Assembly: GCA_900320085.1 (NCBI GenBank)
Contig: ONRC01000015.1
Location: 15,782 to 73,136, forward strand
Origin: an uncultured Eubacteriales bacterium
GTDB lineage: Bacteria; Bacillota; Clostridia; Christensenellales; Aristaeellaceae
Direction of reading: 5' to 3'
DNA length: 57,355 bases
Part shown: one piece after another, positions 43,319 through 51,787 of the stretch
How the letters are laid out: the number at the start of each line of letters is the position of its first letter
How positions within the stretch are numbered: position 1 is the stretch's first letter
Translations under genes and position numbers: made by a program
The notes under the pieces: model-generated
Database searches by the model: none
Told to the model about the DNA's origin: nothing
The model's input: the letters and a program-made list of their open reading frames with translations, nothing else

Positions 43319-43347
43319 ATTATAGAACATCCGTTCTGATTCGTCAA
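43319..43347 (-). promoter_or_regulatory. recA promoter with LexA (SOS) box
   Basis: On the minus strand TTGACG (43347-43342), 17 bp and TATAAT (43324-43319) are present. The spacer ends in GAACGGATGTTC, a perfect GAAC-N4-GTTC Firmicute LexA site (43336-43325) directly against the -10. LexA bound here would block the polymerase, so recA and the coupled ABC ATPase gene should be damage-inducible. Confidence 0.9.
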
Positions 43348-43372
43348 GGGGAAAATTGGCTGAAAACCGGGT

Positions 43373-43894
43373 TTACATCCCGCCGTTTTTGAAGATTTCC
43401 CGGTGGCCCCACACATACTGCGCGCCGCTCCAGACGGTCATGATGGCCATGAGGATGGTGAAGGTGAGGGTCAGCCAATGGCCCTTGGGCAGCACCATGG
43501 CGGCGACCACGCAGAAGTATTGCAGGTTGGTTTTGATTTTGCCCAGCCAGCCCGCGGCGATTACGTTGCCCTTGCCCGCGGCCACCAGCCGCAGCCCGTC
43601 CACCAGCAGCTCCCGCGCCGCCACGATGGACACGGCCCAGGCGGGCAGATGCCCGTCCGCGCAGAGGAACACCATCGCTGTCAGCACCAGCACCTTATCC
43701 GCCACCGGGTCGGCGAACTTGCCGAACACAGTCACGATGTTCTGTTTCCGGGCGATATAGCCGTCAAAAAAATCGGTGATGGCCGCCACGGCAAAGGCAA
43801 TCGCGGCGGGGATGGGAAAGCCCAGCGCCCACAAAAGCAGGCACAGAGGAATCAGGCAAATTCGCAGAAGCGTCAGTTTATTCGGCAGATTCAT
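43373..43894 (-). CDS. pgsA: CDP-diacylglycerol-glycerol-3-phosphate phosphatidyltransferase
   Basis: This 173-aa membrane enzyme makes phosphatidylglycerol phosphate, the first step to phosphatidylglycerol. The CDP-alcohol transferase motif is DFFDGYIARK...GKFADPVADK (about 41-68) with all its Asp residues. About four to five membrane segments follow the usual plan. pgsA next to recA is common in Firmicutes, but the cinA gene often found between them is missing here. Confidence 0.95.
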   Translation of the reverse strand: MNLPNKLTLLRICLIPLCLLLWALGFPIPAAIAFAVAAITDFFDGYIARKQNIVTVFGKFADPVADKVLVLTAMVFLCADGHLPAWAVSIVAARELLVDGLRLVAAGKGNVIAAGWLGKIKTNLQYFCVVAAMVLPKGHWLTLTFTILMAIMTVWSGAQYVWGHREIFKNGGM

Positions 43895-43939
43895 AGCGGT
43901 AACGTATCGCCGCTTTGCGCGGCACTCCTTTCAAAAGTT

Positions 43940-44491
43940 TCAGCGTCTTGTGCGCGTATGCGGTCGATGGAAAAAGCTGCCCGCCCATTCCGCCATGCGG
44001 TAGCGCAGCTTCTGGCTTCTTTTGACCGCCACGGCGGCGTCCAGCGCGCCCTGACGGTACGCGCGGTTATCGGGCCGCATCCGCACGGCTTCCCGGAAGG
44101 ACTGGTGCGCGGTGCCGTATTGGTGCAGGTTCATGAGCAGCCGGCCGTGGATGTAGTACCATTCATCGTCCCGGCTTTCTGCGTGGCTGAGCTGCAGCAA
44201 AGCGCTTTCGTAGCGCCGCTGTTCCATGAGCTTTACGGCCAGATGCTTGGCTTCCTCCACGGACAGCACATTGACCGGTGTTCCCTCCGGATGGCCCATG
44301 GCAAGGCGCAGCGCGTCCTCGTAGGCCAGGTTCAATTGGATCAATTGCTCCTGAGCTTTCTGTTGGGTCTGGCCGTCGGAAAACTGGTCAGGGTGGCAGG
44401 CTTTGACTTTCGTATGATAGGCCTGGCGCACCTGCTGTTCCGTGGCGGTACGCGGCAGACCCAGTATTTCAAAGGAATTCAATCGGTTCAT
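43940..44491 (-). CDS. J-domain protein with TPR-like C-terminus
   Basis: This 183-aa protein has an N-terminal J-domain (4-60) with the His33-Pro-Asp35 motif (KACHPDQF), which would stimulate an Hsp70 such as DnaK. The rest is helical, with two TPR-like repeats (YESALLQLSHAESRDDEWYY and NLHQYGTAHQSFREAVRMRP). There is no zinc finger, so it is not DnaJ itself. I place the start at 44491; an ATG at 44536 is also open. It lies 81 bp past murA and before pgsA. Confidence 0.85.
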   Translation of the reverse strand: MNRLNSFEILGLPRTATEQQVRQAYHTKVKACHPDQFSDGQTQQKAQEQLIQLNLAYEDALRLAMGHPEGTPVNVLSVEEAKHLAVKLMEQRRYESALLQLSHAESRDDEWYYIHGRLLMNLHQYGTAHQSFREAVRMRPDNRAYRQGALDAAVAVKRSQKLRYRMAEWAGSFFHRPHTRTRR

Positions 44492-44572
44492 CCCTTCCGT
44501 AATTCCCCTTTCCGGGGAAGGCGCGGAAGCATACATCGAAAAGACATACGGAAACAGGCCGGGTTGGGATCG

Positions 44573-45841
44573 TTATTCCTCCAGCGGTTCCCGGCGGATA
44601 TTCGCGCCCAGGGCGCGCAGCTTTTCTTCGATATGCTCATAGCCCCGCTCGATATAGCCGGGCTCATAAATTTCGGTTACGCCGTTGGCCATCAGTCCGG
44701 CGATCACCAGCGCGGCCCCGGCCCTTAGGTCGGTGGCGGTGACAGGCGCGCCGTACAATTCGCTCACGCCCTGGATGATGGCGGTCTGATCCAGGATCTG
44801 CACCTGCGCGCCCATACGGCGCATTTCCATCAGGTGCTTGAAGCGGGATTCAAAAATGGTTTCGATCACCACGCTGTCGCCTCTGGCTCGGGTGAGCATG
44901 GCGCTCATGGGCTGCTGCAGGTCGGTGGGGAAGCCGGGATATTCCTGGGTTTTGATGTTGACCGCCCGGTGGCCGCGCACGGTGCGCACGCGGATGGCAT
45001 CGTCCATATCGCTCACCGCCACGCCCATTTCCAGCAGCTTGGCCGTCAGCGATTCCATATGGGTGGGGATGCACCCGTGAATCACCACGTCGCCCCTTGT
45101 GGCGGCGGCGGCAATCATGAGGGTGCCGGTTTCGATCTGATCGGGAATGACTGTATACACGCTGCCATGCAGCTTTTTCATACCGGTGATGCGGATGGTG
45201 TCGGTGCCGGCGCCCTTGACGCGGCAGCCCATGGAGTTCAGGAAGTTGGCCAGGTCCACCACGTGAGGCTCCCGCGCCGCGTTGTACAGGGTGGTGTTGC
45301 CCTCTGCCTTGGCGGCGGCGAGCATGGCATTGATGGTGCCGCCTACGGTGATGCGGTCAAACACCACGGACCCGCCGACCATCTTTCCCTTCGCGGTGAT
45401 CTTCGCGCCGAGCTCCTTCACTTCCGCGCCCATGGCCCGGAAGGCTTTCAGGTGCTGGTCCACCGGCCGCGCGCCGATGGAGCAGCCGCCGGGGTAGCCC
45501 ACCTCGGCCTGGCCGAAGCGGCCCAGCAGCGCGCCCAGCATGTAGTAGCTGGCCCGCATCCGTTGGGTCTGGCGGTAGGGCACCCGGAAAGAATTCACAT
45601 CCCTGGGGTCAACGGACAGCCGCCGGGCATCGGGCTGGTAATCCACCTTCGCACCCAAATCCCTCAGGATGTCGATCAGAACGTGCACGTCCTCGATATC
45701 CGGAAGGTTTTCCAGCACGCAGGGCTCATCGCACAGCAGCGTGGCGGCAATCACCGCCACGGATGTATTCTTTCCGCCGGACACATAAGTTTCTCCTACC
45801 AGTGGAATTCCGCCCGTGATGAGCAGCTTGTAAGAATCCAT
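44573..45841 (-). CDS. murA: UDP-N-acetylglucosamine 1-carboxyvinyltransferase
   Basis: This 422-aa enzyme performs the first committed step of peptidoglycan synthesis, adding enolpyruvate to UDP-GlcNAc. Lys24-Asn25 (SGGKNTSV) contacts the substrate and Cys120 (GYPGGCSIGARPVDQH) is the catalytic, fosfomycin-reactive cysteine. RxG/HMESLTAK and ALVIAGLMANG near the end are conserved. The gene heads a murA-J protein-pgsA series. Confidence 0.95.
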   Translation of the reverse strand: MDSYKLLITGGIPLVGETYVSGGKNTSVAVIAATLLCDEPCVLENLPDIEDVHVLIDILRDLGAKVDYQPDARRLSVDPRDVNSFRVPYRQTQRMRASYYMLGALLGRFGQAEVGYPGGCSIGARPVDQHLKAFRAMGAEVKELGAKITAKGKMVGGSVVFDRITVGGTINAMLAAAKAEGNTTLYNAAREPHVVDLANFLNSMGCRVKGAGTDTIRITGMKKLHGSVYTVIPDQIETGTLMIAAAATRGDVVIHGCIPTHMESLTAKLLEMGVAVSDMDDAIRVRTVRGHRAVNIKTQEYPGFPTDLQQPMSAMLTRARGDSVVIETIFESRFKHLMEMRRMGAQVQILDQTAIIQGVSELYGAPVTATDLRAGAALVIAGLMANGVTEIYEPGYIERGYEHIEEKLRALGANIRREPLEE

Positions 45842-46075
45842 CCAGCCGTTTCCTCCTCATGTAAAAAAGCATACGCTGATAAGATACCATTTTTAGTATA
45901 TCATAAGATGACAGATTTGTTAAGTGTTTTTTCTTTATTTCCGGTTCGCGGACAGAATGGTGATCCATATTTATATGGAGGTATCGGGCTTGACGATCGT
46001 GGTGAGGCGTGGTATCATTGCCCTTGCGAAAGACATTCAAGCGCTTTTTTCGTATCAGAAAGGAGTATTTCGCCT

Positions 46076-47050
46076 ATGCTTGTACCTGTATTGCTGTTTC
46101 TGCTGGGCTTCCTGCTTTTGATCAAGGGCGGCGACTGGTTTGTGGACGGGGCGACGGGGATTGCCCACCGCTTCCATCTGCCCGAGCTGCTGATCGGCGC
46201 GACAGTGGTGTCCATCGGCACCACGCTGCCGGAGGTGATGGTGTCCGCCCAGGCCGCGTTCCAGCATAACAGCGGCATTTCCTACGGCAACGCCATCGGT
46301 TCCGTCATCTGCAACACCAGCCTGATCGCCGCCCTGACGGTGGCCATCCGGCCCGGCCTGGTGAACAAAAAGAGCCTGCGGCTGCCGGTCATTGCCTTCT
46401 TTATCGCGGCGGTGGCCTATTCCATCATCGCTTACACCACCGGGAATTTTGAGCGCTGGCACGGCATTGCGCTGCTGTGCGGCTTTGCCACCTACATGAC
46501 GGTGACCGTACTGCACATGAAAAAGCATCCCGAGGACGCCGAAGCCGAAGGCGGCGACGAGGAAAAGCCCAAGGAAATGCAGCTGTGGCAGGAGCTTTTG
46601 TTCCTGATCATCGGGGCCGCGGCGATCGCCGTCGGCGCGCGGCTGCTGGTGGATAACGGCACCCTGATCGCCGAAGCGCTGGGCGTGCCCTCTTCCGTCA
46701 TCGGGCTTACCATGGTGGCCCTGGGCACGTCGCTGCCCGAGCTGGTCACCGCTGTGACTTCGCTCATCAAGGGCCACAGTGCCCTGAGCCTGGGCAACGT
46801 GATCGGCGCGAACCTGTTCAACATCGTGCTGGTCAGCGGCGCGGCCATCACCATCTCCCCCTTCTCCCTGCCCATGGAAAAGACCATCGCGGGCATGAAT
46901 GCTTCCCTGGTGGTGGATTTGCCCGTCATGTTCGCGGTGATGCTGATCCTGTGCCTTCCCGCCGTCATCCGTGGAAAGCTGGAGCGCTGGCAGGGCATCC
47001 TGCTGCTGTGCATGTACGTGGGCTTCACCGCGTTCCAATTCTTATTCTGA
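46076..47050 (+). CDS. Calcium/sodium antiporter, YrbG-like CaCA family
   Basis: This 324-aa membrane protein has two inverted halves with about ten membrane segments. The alpha repeats are both clear: ATVVSIGTTLPEVMVSAQA, then GNAIGSVICNTSL in the first half, and TMVALGTSLPELVTAVTS, then GNVIGANLFNIVL in the second. An acidic cytosolic loop (EDAEAEGGDEEKPKE) joins them. The start at 46076 follows AAAGGAG. It exchanges Ca2+ for Na+ or K+. Confidence 0.93.
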   Translation: MLVPVLLFLLGFLLLIKGGDWFVDGATGIAHRFHLPELLIGATVVSIGTTLPEVMVSAQAAFQHNSGISYGNAIGSVICNTSLIAALTVAIRPGLVNKKSLRLPVIAFFIAAVAYSIIAYTTGNFERWHGIALLCGFATYMTVTVLHMKKHPEDAEAEGGDEEKPKEMQLWQELLFLIIGAAAIAVGARLLVDNGTLIAEALGVPSSVIGLTMVALGTSLPELVTAVTSLIKGHSALSLGNVIGANLFNIVLVSGAAITISPFSLPMEKTIAGMNASLVVDLPVMFAVMLILCLPAVIRGKLERWQGILLLCMYVGFTAFQFLF

Positions 47051-47057
47051 CCGTCAA

Positions 47058-47090
47058 AGCGAGGGCCGGCCGCGGCCCCGCTTTTTTCTT
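47058..47090 (+). terminator. Terminator after the antiporter gene
   Basis: GCGAGGGCC ... GGCCCCGC followed by six T lies just past the antiporter stop. Confidence 0.8.
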
Positions 47091-47136
47091 TGCGTGAATG
47101 AATCAAATTTTATCGTGAACAGATGAAAAACAACAC

Positions 47137-47189
47137 CAATTTCAATTGAAAAAAGAGAAAAAATATGTCATAATAGAAAATGAAATTGG
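47137..47189 (+). promoter_or_regulatory. eda-kdgK-uxaC promoter with flanking inverted repeat
   Basis: TTGAAA (47146-47151), 17 bp and CATAAT (47169-47174) are present, 67 bp before eda. The promoter is framed by CCAATTTCA (47137-47145) and TGAAATTGG (47181-47189), a perfect 9-bp inverted repeat. The shorter palindrome TTTCAATTGAAA overlaps the -35 box. This looks like a looped or paired operator for a uronate or KDG-responsive repressor; no such regulator gene is seen in the window. Confidence 0.7.
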
Positions 47190-47241
47190 AAGAGCGTGGT
47201 ATGCTCCTGTATCCTGACAAAACCAAAGGGAGGATTGTTTT

Positions 47242-47880
47242 ATGACCGAAATGATGAAGCAGCTGCAAAAAATCGGCATCATCCCCGTGGTGGTGCTCAA
47301 CGACGTCAAGGACGCGCTGCCCCTGGCCGAACGCCTGATGAAGGGCGGCCTGCCCTGCGCGGAGGTCACCTTCCGCACCGCCGCCGCGGAAGAATCCATC
47401 CGGCTGATGGCGAAGGAATTCCCGGATATGATCGTGGGCGCGGGCACCGTGCTGACCACCGACCAGGCCGACCGGGCCATCGACGCGGGCAGCAAGTTTG
47501 TGGTGTCTCCCGGCTTCAATCCCAAGGTGACCGAATACGTGCTCAAGAAGGGCGTGCCCATGACGCCCGGCGTCTGCACACCCACCGAAATCGAAGCGGC
47601 CATGAGCCTGGGCCTGGACGTGCTCAAGTTCTTCCCCGCGGAGCCCTCGGGCGGCCTGGGCATGATCAAGGCCGTGTGCGCCGCCTATGTGAATCTGCAC
47701 ATCATGCCCACCGGCGGCATCAACGCCAACAACGTGCGGGATTATCTGAAATACGACCGGATCGTGGCCTGCGGCGGCAGCTGGATGGTGAACGGCAAGC
47801 TGATCGCGGAAGGCAAGTTTGACGAAATCGAGACGCTCGTGCGGGAAGCCGCGTCGATCGTGAAGGAAATCAGGGGGTAA
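47242..47880 (+). CDS. eda: 2-dehydro-3-deoxyphosphogluconate (KDPG) aldolase
   Basis: This 212-aa class I aldolase splits KDPG into pyruvate and glyceraldehyde 3-phosphate. The catalytic base is Glu41 (CAEVTFRT), the phosphate-binding Arg is Arg45, and the Schiff-base Lys is Lys129 in DVLKFFPAE. GAGTVLT and PTGGIN are conserved loops. It opens the eda-kdgK-uxaC operon and follows GGGAGG. Confidence 0.95.
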   Translation: MTEMMKQLQKIGIIPVVVLNDVKDALPLAERLMKGGLPCAEVTFRTAAAEESIRLMAKEFPDMIVGAGTVLTTDQADRAIDAGSKFVVSPGFNPKVTEYVLKKGVPMTPGVCTPTEIEAAMSLGLDVLKFFPAEPSGGLGMIKAVCAAYVNLHIMPTGGINANNVRDYLKYDRIVACGGSWMVNGKLIAEGKFDEIETLVREAASIVKEIRG

Positions 47881-47886
47881 GAGAAG

Positions 47887-48984
47887 ATGAATCTGAATCT
47901 GAAAGCAGCGGAAGAGTGCCGTTATGACGCGGTATCCCTGGGAGAAATCATGCTTCGGCTGGATCCCGGCGAGGGCCGGATCCGCACCGCGCGCGAATTC
48001 AAAGCCTGGGAAGGCGGCGGTGAATACAACGTGGTCCGCGGCCTGCACAAGTGCTTCGGCCTGCGCACCGCCGTGCTGACCGCTTTTGCCGACAACGAAG
48101 TGGGCAAGCTGCTCAAGGACCTGATCGAGCAGGGCGGCGTGGACACCAGCCTGATCTGCTGGAAGAAGACGGACGGCATCGGCCGCCTGTGCCGCAACGG
48201 CCTGAACTTCACCGAGCGCGGCTTTGGCATCCGCGGCGCCGTGGGCTGCTCCGACCGCGCCAACACCGCCATCTCCCAGGCCAAGCCTGAGGACTTTGAC
48301 TTTGAATACATCTTCGGCAAGCTGGGCGTGCGCTGGCTGCACACCGGCGGCATCTACGCTGCCCTGTCCGAGCAGAGCTGCGAAACCGTTATCGAAGCCT
48401 GCAAGACCGCCAAGAAATACGGCACCCTCATTTCCTACGACCTGAACTACCGTCCCTCCATGTGGAGCGCCATCGGCGGTCTGGAGAAAGCCCGCGAGGT
48501 CAACAAAGAAGTGGCCAAGTACGTGGACGTGATGATCGGCAACGAGGAAGATTTCACGGCCTGCCTGGGCCTGCAGGTGGAAGGCAACGACGAAAACCTG
48601 AAGGAACTGAACCTGGACGGCTACTACAAGATGATCGCGGAAGCCGCCAAGCAGTATCCCAACTTCAAGGCCATCGCCACCACCCTGCGCACCGTGAAGA
48701 CCGCCACCGTCAACGACTGGAAAGCCATCTGCTGGGCGGACGGCCAGGTGTATATGTCCAAGGAATACAACGGCCTGGAGATCCTGGACCGGGTCGGCGG
48801 CGGCGACTCCTTCGCTTCCGGCCTGGTATACGGCCTCATGACCACCGGCGATCCCGAGCTGGCCGTCAACTACGGTGCGGCCCACGGCGCGCTGGCCATG
48901 ACCACTCCCGGCGACACCTCCATGGCGAGCAAGGAAGAAGTGGTATCCATCATGAAGAACGGCAGCGCCCGGGTGAAACGCTGA
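47887..48984 (+). CDS. kdgK: 2-keto-3-deoxygluconate kinase, PfkB family
   Basis: This 365-aa kinase phosphorylates KDG to KDPG. The PfkB N-terminal motif is EGGGEYNVVRGLHKCFG (about 43-59) and the C-terminal motif RVGGGDSFASGLVYGL holds the catalytic Asp. It lies 6 bp after eda, whose product step follows directly, which supports the KDG assignment over other sugar kinases. Confidence 0.9.
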   Translation: MNLNLKAAEECRYDAVSLGEIMLRLDPGEGRIRTAREFKAWEGGGEYNVVRGLHKCFGLRTAVLTAFADNEVGKLLKDLIEQGGVDTSLICWKKTDGIGRLCRNGLNFTERGFGIRGAVGCSDRANTAISQAKPEDFDFEYIFGKLGVRWLHTGGIYAALSEQSCETVIEACKTAKKYGTLISYDLNYRPSMWSAIGGLEKAREVNKEVAKYVDVMIGNEEDFTACLGLQVEGNDENLKELNLDGYYKMIAEAAKQYPNFKAIATTLRTVKTATVNDWKAICWADGQVYMSKEYNGLEILDRVGGGDSFASGLVYGLMTTGDPELAVNYGAAHGALAMTTPGDTSMASKEEVVSIMKNGSARVKR

Positions 48985-49006
48985 GAGACGAATACGAAGT
49001 TTTTGT

Positions 49007-49049
49007 GGGGGGAAACCACTCTTTGGAAGCCAAAGAGCGGTTTCCCCCC
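49007..49049 (+). other. Long intercistronic hairpin between kdgK and uxaC
   Basis: GGGGGGAAACC-a-CTCTTTGG pairs with CCAAAGAG-c-GGTTTCCCCCC over about 20 bp with one mismatch and an AAG loop. No T run follows, so it is probably an mRNA processing or stability element rather than a terminator. It may set uxaC output apart from eda-kdgK. Confidence 0.7.
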
Positions 49050-49107
49050 ACACCCCCTTTCCGAGAAAGCTGTAAGGGGGCATTTGAATGATCAGGGAGG
49101 AAAATCA

Positions 49108-50523
49108 ATGAAGGCTTTTCTGGACAAGGACTTTCTTTTGAACACCGACGCCGCCAAGGTGCTGTTTCACGAAGCAGCGGAAAAGTGCCCCATCATCGAC
49201 TATCACTGCCACCTGAGCCCCCGGGAAATTTATGAGGACATCCGCTACGACAACATCACCCAGGTCTGGCTGGGCGGCGACCACTACAAGTGGCGCTTGA
49301 TGCGCAGCGCAGGTGTGCCTGAAAAGTACATCACCGGCGATGCGCCCGACTATGAAAAGTTCCTGAAATACGCCACCGTACTGGGCAAGGCCATCGGCAA
49401 TCCCCTCCACCATTGGAGTCACCTGGAGCTGCGCCGCTTCTTCGGCTACGACGGCATCCTGAACGAGCAGACCGCCCCCGAGGTCTGGAAGATCGCCAAC
49501 GAAAAGTTCCAGAGCGAAGGCTACACCAGCCGGGGCCTGATCATGATGAGCAACGTGGACACCATCTGCACCACCGACGACCCCATCGACAGCCTGGAAT
49601 GGCATGAAAAGCTGGCCGCCGACAAGACCTTCCCCGTCACCGTGCTGCCCGCCTGGCGTCCCGACAAGGCCATGAATCTGGAAAAGGACACCTTCCTGGA
49701 TTACATCGGCAAGCTGAGTGAAGTGTCCGGCATTGAAATCAAGACCTTTGCCGACCTCAAGAAGGCCATTGCCAAGCGCCTGGACTTCTTCGCTGCCCAC
49801 GGCTGCACGCTGAGCGACCACGGGCTGAACTATGTGATGTACGCGCCTGCCTCCGACACGGAAGTGGAACGCATCTTCGCTGCCCGTTTGAACGGCCAGA
49901 TGCCCACCGCCCAGGAAGAAGCCGCCTTCAAGTTCGCCTTCATGCTCTTCGTCGGCGCGGAATACCACGACCGGGGCTGGGTGATGCAGCTGCACTACGG
50001 CTGCCGCCGCGACAACAACGGCCCCATGTTCCGGAAATTGGGCCCCGATACCGGCTTTGACTGCGTGGACAACACCGCCCCCTCCACCGAAACCGCCGCG
50101 TTCCTGGGCGCTTTGCAGGAGATGGACAAGCTGCCCAAGACCATCCTGTACAGCCTGAACACCAACGACAACGCCGCCATCGACACCATCCTGGGCTGCT
50201 TCCAGAGCGACGAGGCCGTGGGCAAGATTCAGCACGGCAGCGCCTGGTGGTTCAACGATCACTTCGACGGCATGACCGAGCAGCTCAAGTCCCTGGGCAG
50301 CCTGGGCTACCTGGCGGGCTTCGTGGGCATGCTCACCGACAGCCGTTCCTTCCTGTCCTATCCCCGCCATGAATACTTCCGCCGCATCCTGTGCCGCGTG
50401 TTCGGCGAATGGGTGGAGGGCGGCTTCTATCCCGAGGACATGGAAACCTTAAAGCAGATCGTTTCCGACATCAGCTACAACAACGCCAAGAACTACTTCA
50501 ATTTCCAGAAGAAGGTCATCTGA
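49108..50523 (+). CDS. uxaC: Uronate isomerase (first copy)
   Basis: This 471-aa amidohydrolase-fold isomerase turns galacturonate into tagaturonate, or glucuronate into fructuronate. Metal-site text is IIDYHCHLSP (about 26-35); GDHYKWRLMR, TDDPIDSLEWH and LTDSRSFLSYPRHEYFRR are family motifs. Start at 49108 after GGGAGG. It is the third gene of the eda operon. A second, clearly diverged copy lies at 53371-54771; the segments 240-300 differ most. Confidence 0.94.
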   Translation: MKAFLDKDFLLNTDAAKVLFHEAAEKCPIIDYHCHLSPREIYEDIRYDNITQVWLGGDHYKWRLMRSAGVPEKYITGDAPDYEKFLKYATVLGKAIGNPLHHWSHLELRRFFGYDGILNEQTAPEVWKIANEKFQSEGYTSRGLIMMSNVDTICTTDDPIDSLEWHEKLAADKTFPVTVLPAWRPDKAMNLEKDTFLDYIGKLSEVSGIEIKTFADLKKAIAKRLDFFAAHGCTLSDHGLNYVMYAPASDTEVERIFAARLNGQMPTAQEEAAFKFAFMLFVGAEYHDRGWVMQLHYGCRRDNNGPMFRKLGPDTGFDCVDNTAPSTETAAFLGALQEMDKLPKTILYSLNTNDNAAIDTILGCFQSDEAVGKIQHGSAWWFNDHFDGMTEQLKSLGSLGYLAGFVGMLTDSRSFLSYPRHEYFRRILCRVFGEWVEGGFYPEDMETLKQIVSDISYNNAKNYFNFQKKVI

Positions 50524-50540
50524 TTTTCTTTGGAAACAAC

Positions 50541-50575
50541 TGCTCCCCCGGCGATCCTGCCGGGGGAGTTTTCGA
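50541..50575 (+). terminator. Terminator after the eda-kdgK-uxaC operon
   Basis: CTCCCCCGGC / TGCCGGGGGAG followed by TTTTC lies 20 bp past the uxaC stop. It may also serve the convergent aminotransferase gene. Confidence 0.85.
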
Positions 50576-50586
50576 TTGCTGCCTGC

Positions 50587-51717
50587 TTAAAGCTGCCCTT
50601 TCTGAATCTTTCTCGCCGCATCCACCAGGGCATCCACATCGCGTTCCGTGTTGAACGGGCCGACGCTGGCGCGGACAGCGCCGGTGGTGCCCAGCCAGGC
50701 GTGAATGGACGGCGCGCAGTGCAGCCCGCCGCGCACAGCAATGCCCGCGCGGTTCAGGCGGTCGGCCGCTTCGCCGCTGTCCATGCCCCGGAGGTTAAAG
50801 CTGACCACGCCGACATGAGGCAGACCGGCGGGACCGGCATACAGCGTCACGCCGGGAATCTGCTCCAATCCGCGCCGTAACTGTTCAGACAACACATATT
50901 CATATTCTGCAATGGCCGCGCGATGGGAAAGAACAAATTTCAATCCCTGCACCAACCCGGCGATGCCCGGCAGGTTCGCCGTGCCGCTTTCCAGACGATC
51001 AGGCAGCATCGTCGGTTGACGCAGGCTTTCGGAGGCTGAGCCGGTACCGCCCTCCCGCAGCGGCCGGGGCAGCATCTGATCGCCCAACAGAAGCAATCCT
51101 GTCCCCATGGGGCCGAGCAGTCCCTTGTGGCCCGGCATGGCCACCATATCTGCGTGCACGGAAGCGATGTCCTCCGTCCCGGCGGTCTGGGCCGCGTCCA
51201 GCAGCAGCGGCACGCCCTGGGCGTGACAGGCCCGGGCGATTTCCCGGGCGGGCTGAAGCTGGCCGGTCACGTTGCTGGCATGGCAGAGGATCATCAGCGC
51301 CGTGCGCGGCGTGATGGCGGCACTCACCGTGTCTGGATTCAGGATGCCCCGGCTGTCCGGCGGCAGGATGCGCACAGTGATTTTGCCCGCGTCGTGATAG
51401 CCCATCAGCGGCCGCATCACGGCGTTATGCTCCGCGTGACTGACCAGCACCTCGTCCCCCGTCCGCAGCGTTCCACGAATCGCCATGTTCAGCGCGTCCG
51501 TGCAGTTCAGACAGAAGATCACCCGGTCAGGAGAGGACAGCCCGCCGTATTCCGCCGCCAGCTCCCGGCAGCGGTTCAGGATGCGTCCGCCCGCCAGCGC
51601 GCCCCGGTGCCCGGCCCGGCCGGGATTGCCGCCGATCTTTTCCATCACCCCGGCCACGGCTTTTGTAACAGATGGCGGCTTGGGAAAGGTGGTGGCCGCG
51701 TTGTCCAGGTAAATCAC
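50587..51717 (-). CDS. Class V aminotransferase, cysteine desulfurase-like
   Basis: This 376-aa PLP enzyme opens with YLDNAATTFPKP. The PLP Lys is Lys198 in MPGHKGLLGPMG. The His stacking on PLP is in SHAEHNAVMRP, and DAAQTAG holds the conserved Asp. The mobile loop with an active-site Cys, expected near residue 320 in desulfurases, reads RGGLHCAPSIHAWLG, so Cys is present. It may supply sulfur or selenium, in line with the divergent DUF3343 gene. No IscU/SufU scaffold is beside it. Confidence 0.88.
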   Translation of the reverse strand: MIYLDNAATTFPKPPSVTKAVAGVMEKIGGNPGRAGHRGALAGGRILNRCRELAAEYGGLSSPDRVIFCLNCTDALNMAIRGTLRTGDEVLVSHAEHNAVMRPLMGYHDAGKITVRILPPDSRGILNPDTVSAAITPRTALMILCHASNVTGQLQPAREIARACHAQGVPLLLDAAQTAGTEDIASVHADMVAMPGHKGLLGPMGTGLLLLGDQMLPRPLREGGTGSASESLRQPTMLPDRLESGTANLPGIAGLVQGLKFVLSHRAAIAEYEYVLSEQLRRGLEQIPGVTLYAGPAGLPHVGVVSFNLRGMDSGEAADRLNRAGIAVRGGLHCAPSIHAWLGTTGAVRASVGPFNTERDVDALVDAARKIQKGQL

Positions 51718-51787
51718 GAAAAATCCCTCCTTCGCCGCACGGCGGCAGGCCGATTCTCATAGAATATATGAGGAAGGAGGGAAATCC

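Noticed and set aside
44834..46075. N-terminal extension of the antiporter frame back to 44834
   Set aside because: It runs antisense through murA. The ATG at 46076 has AAAGGAG and begins the first membrane segment.
47110..49083. 657-codon minus-strand frame opposite eda and kdgK
   Set aside because: It has the same shadow pattern: no ribosome site, odd composition, and eda and kdgK have clear catalytic motifs. The minus-strand frames opposite uxaC (both copies) and uxaB were rejected for the same reason.
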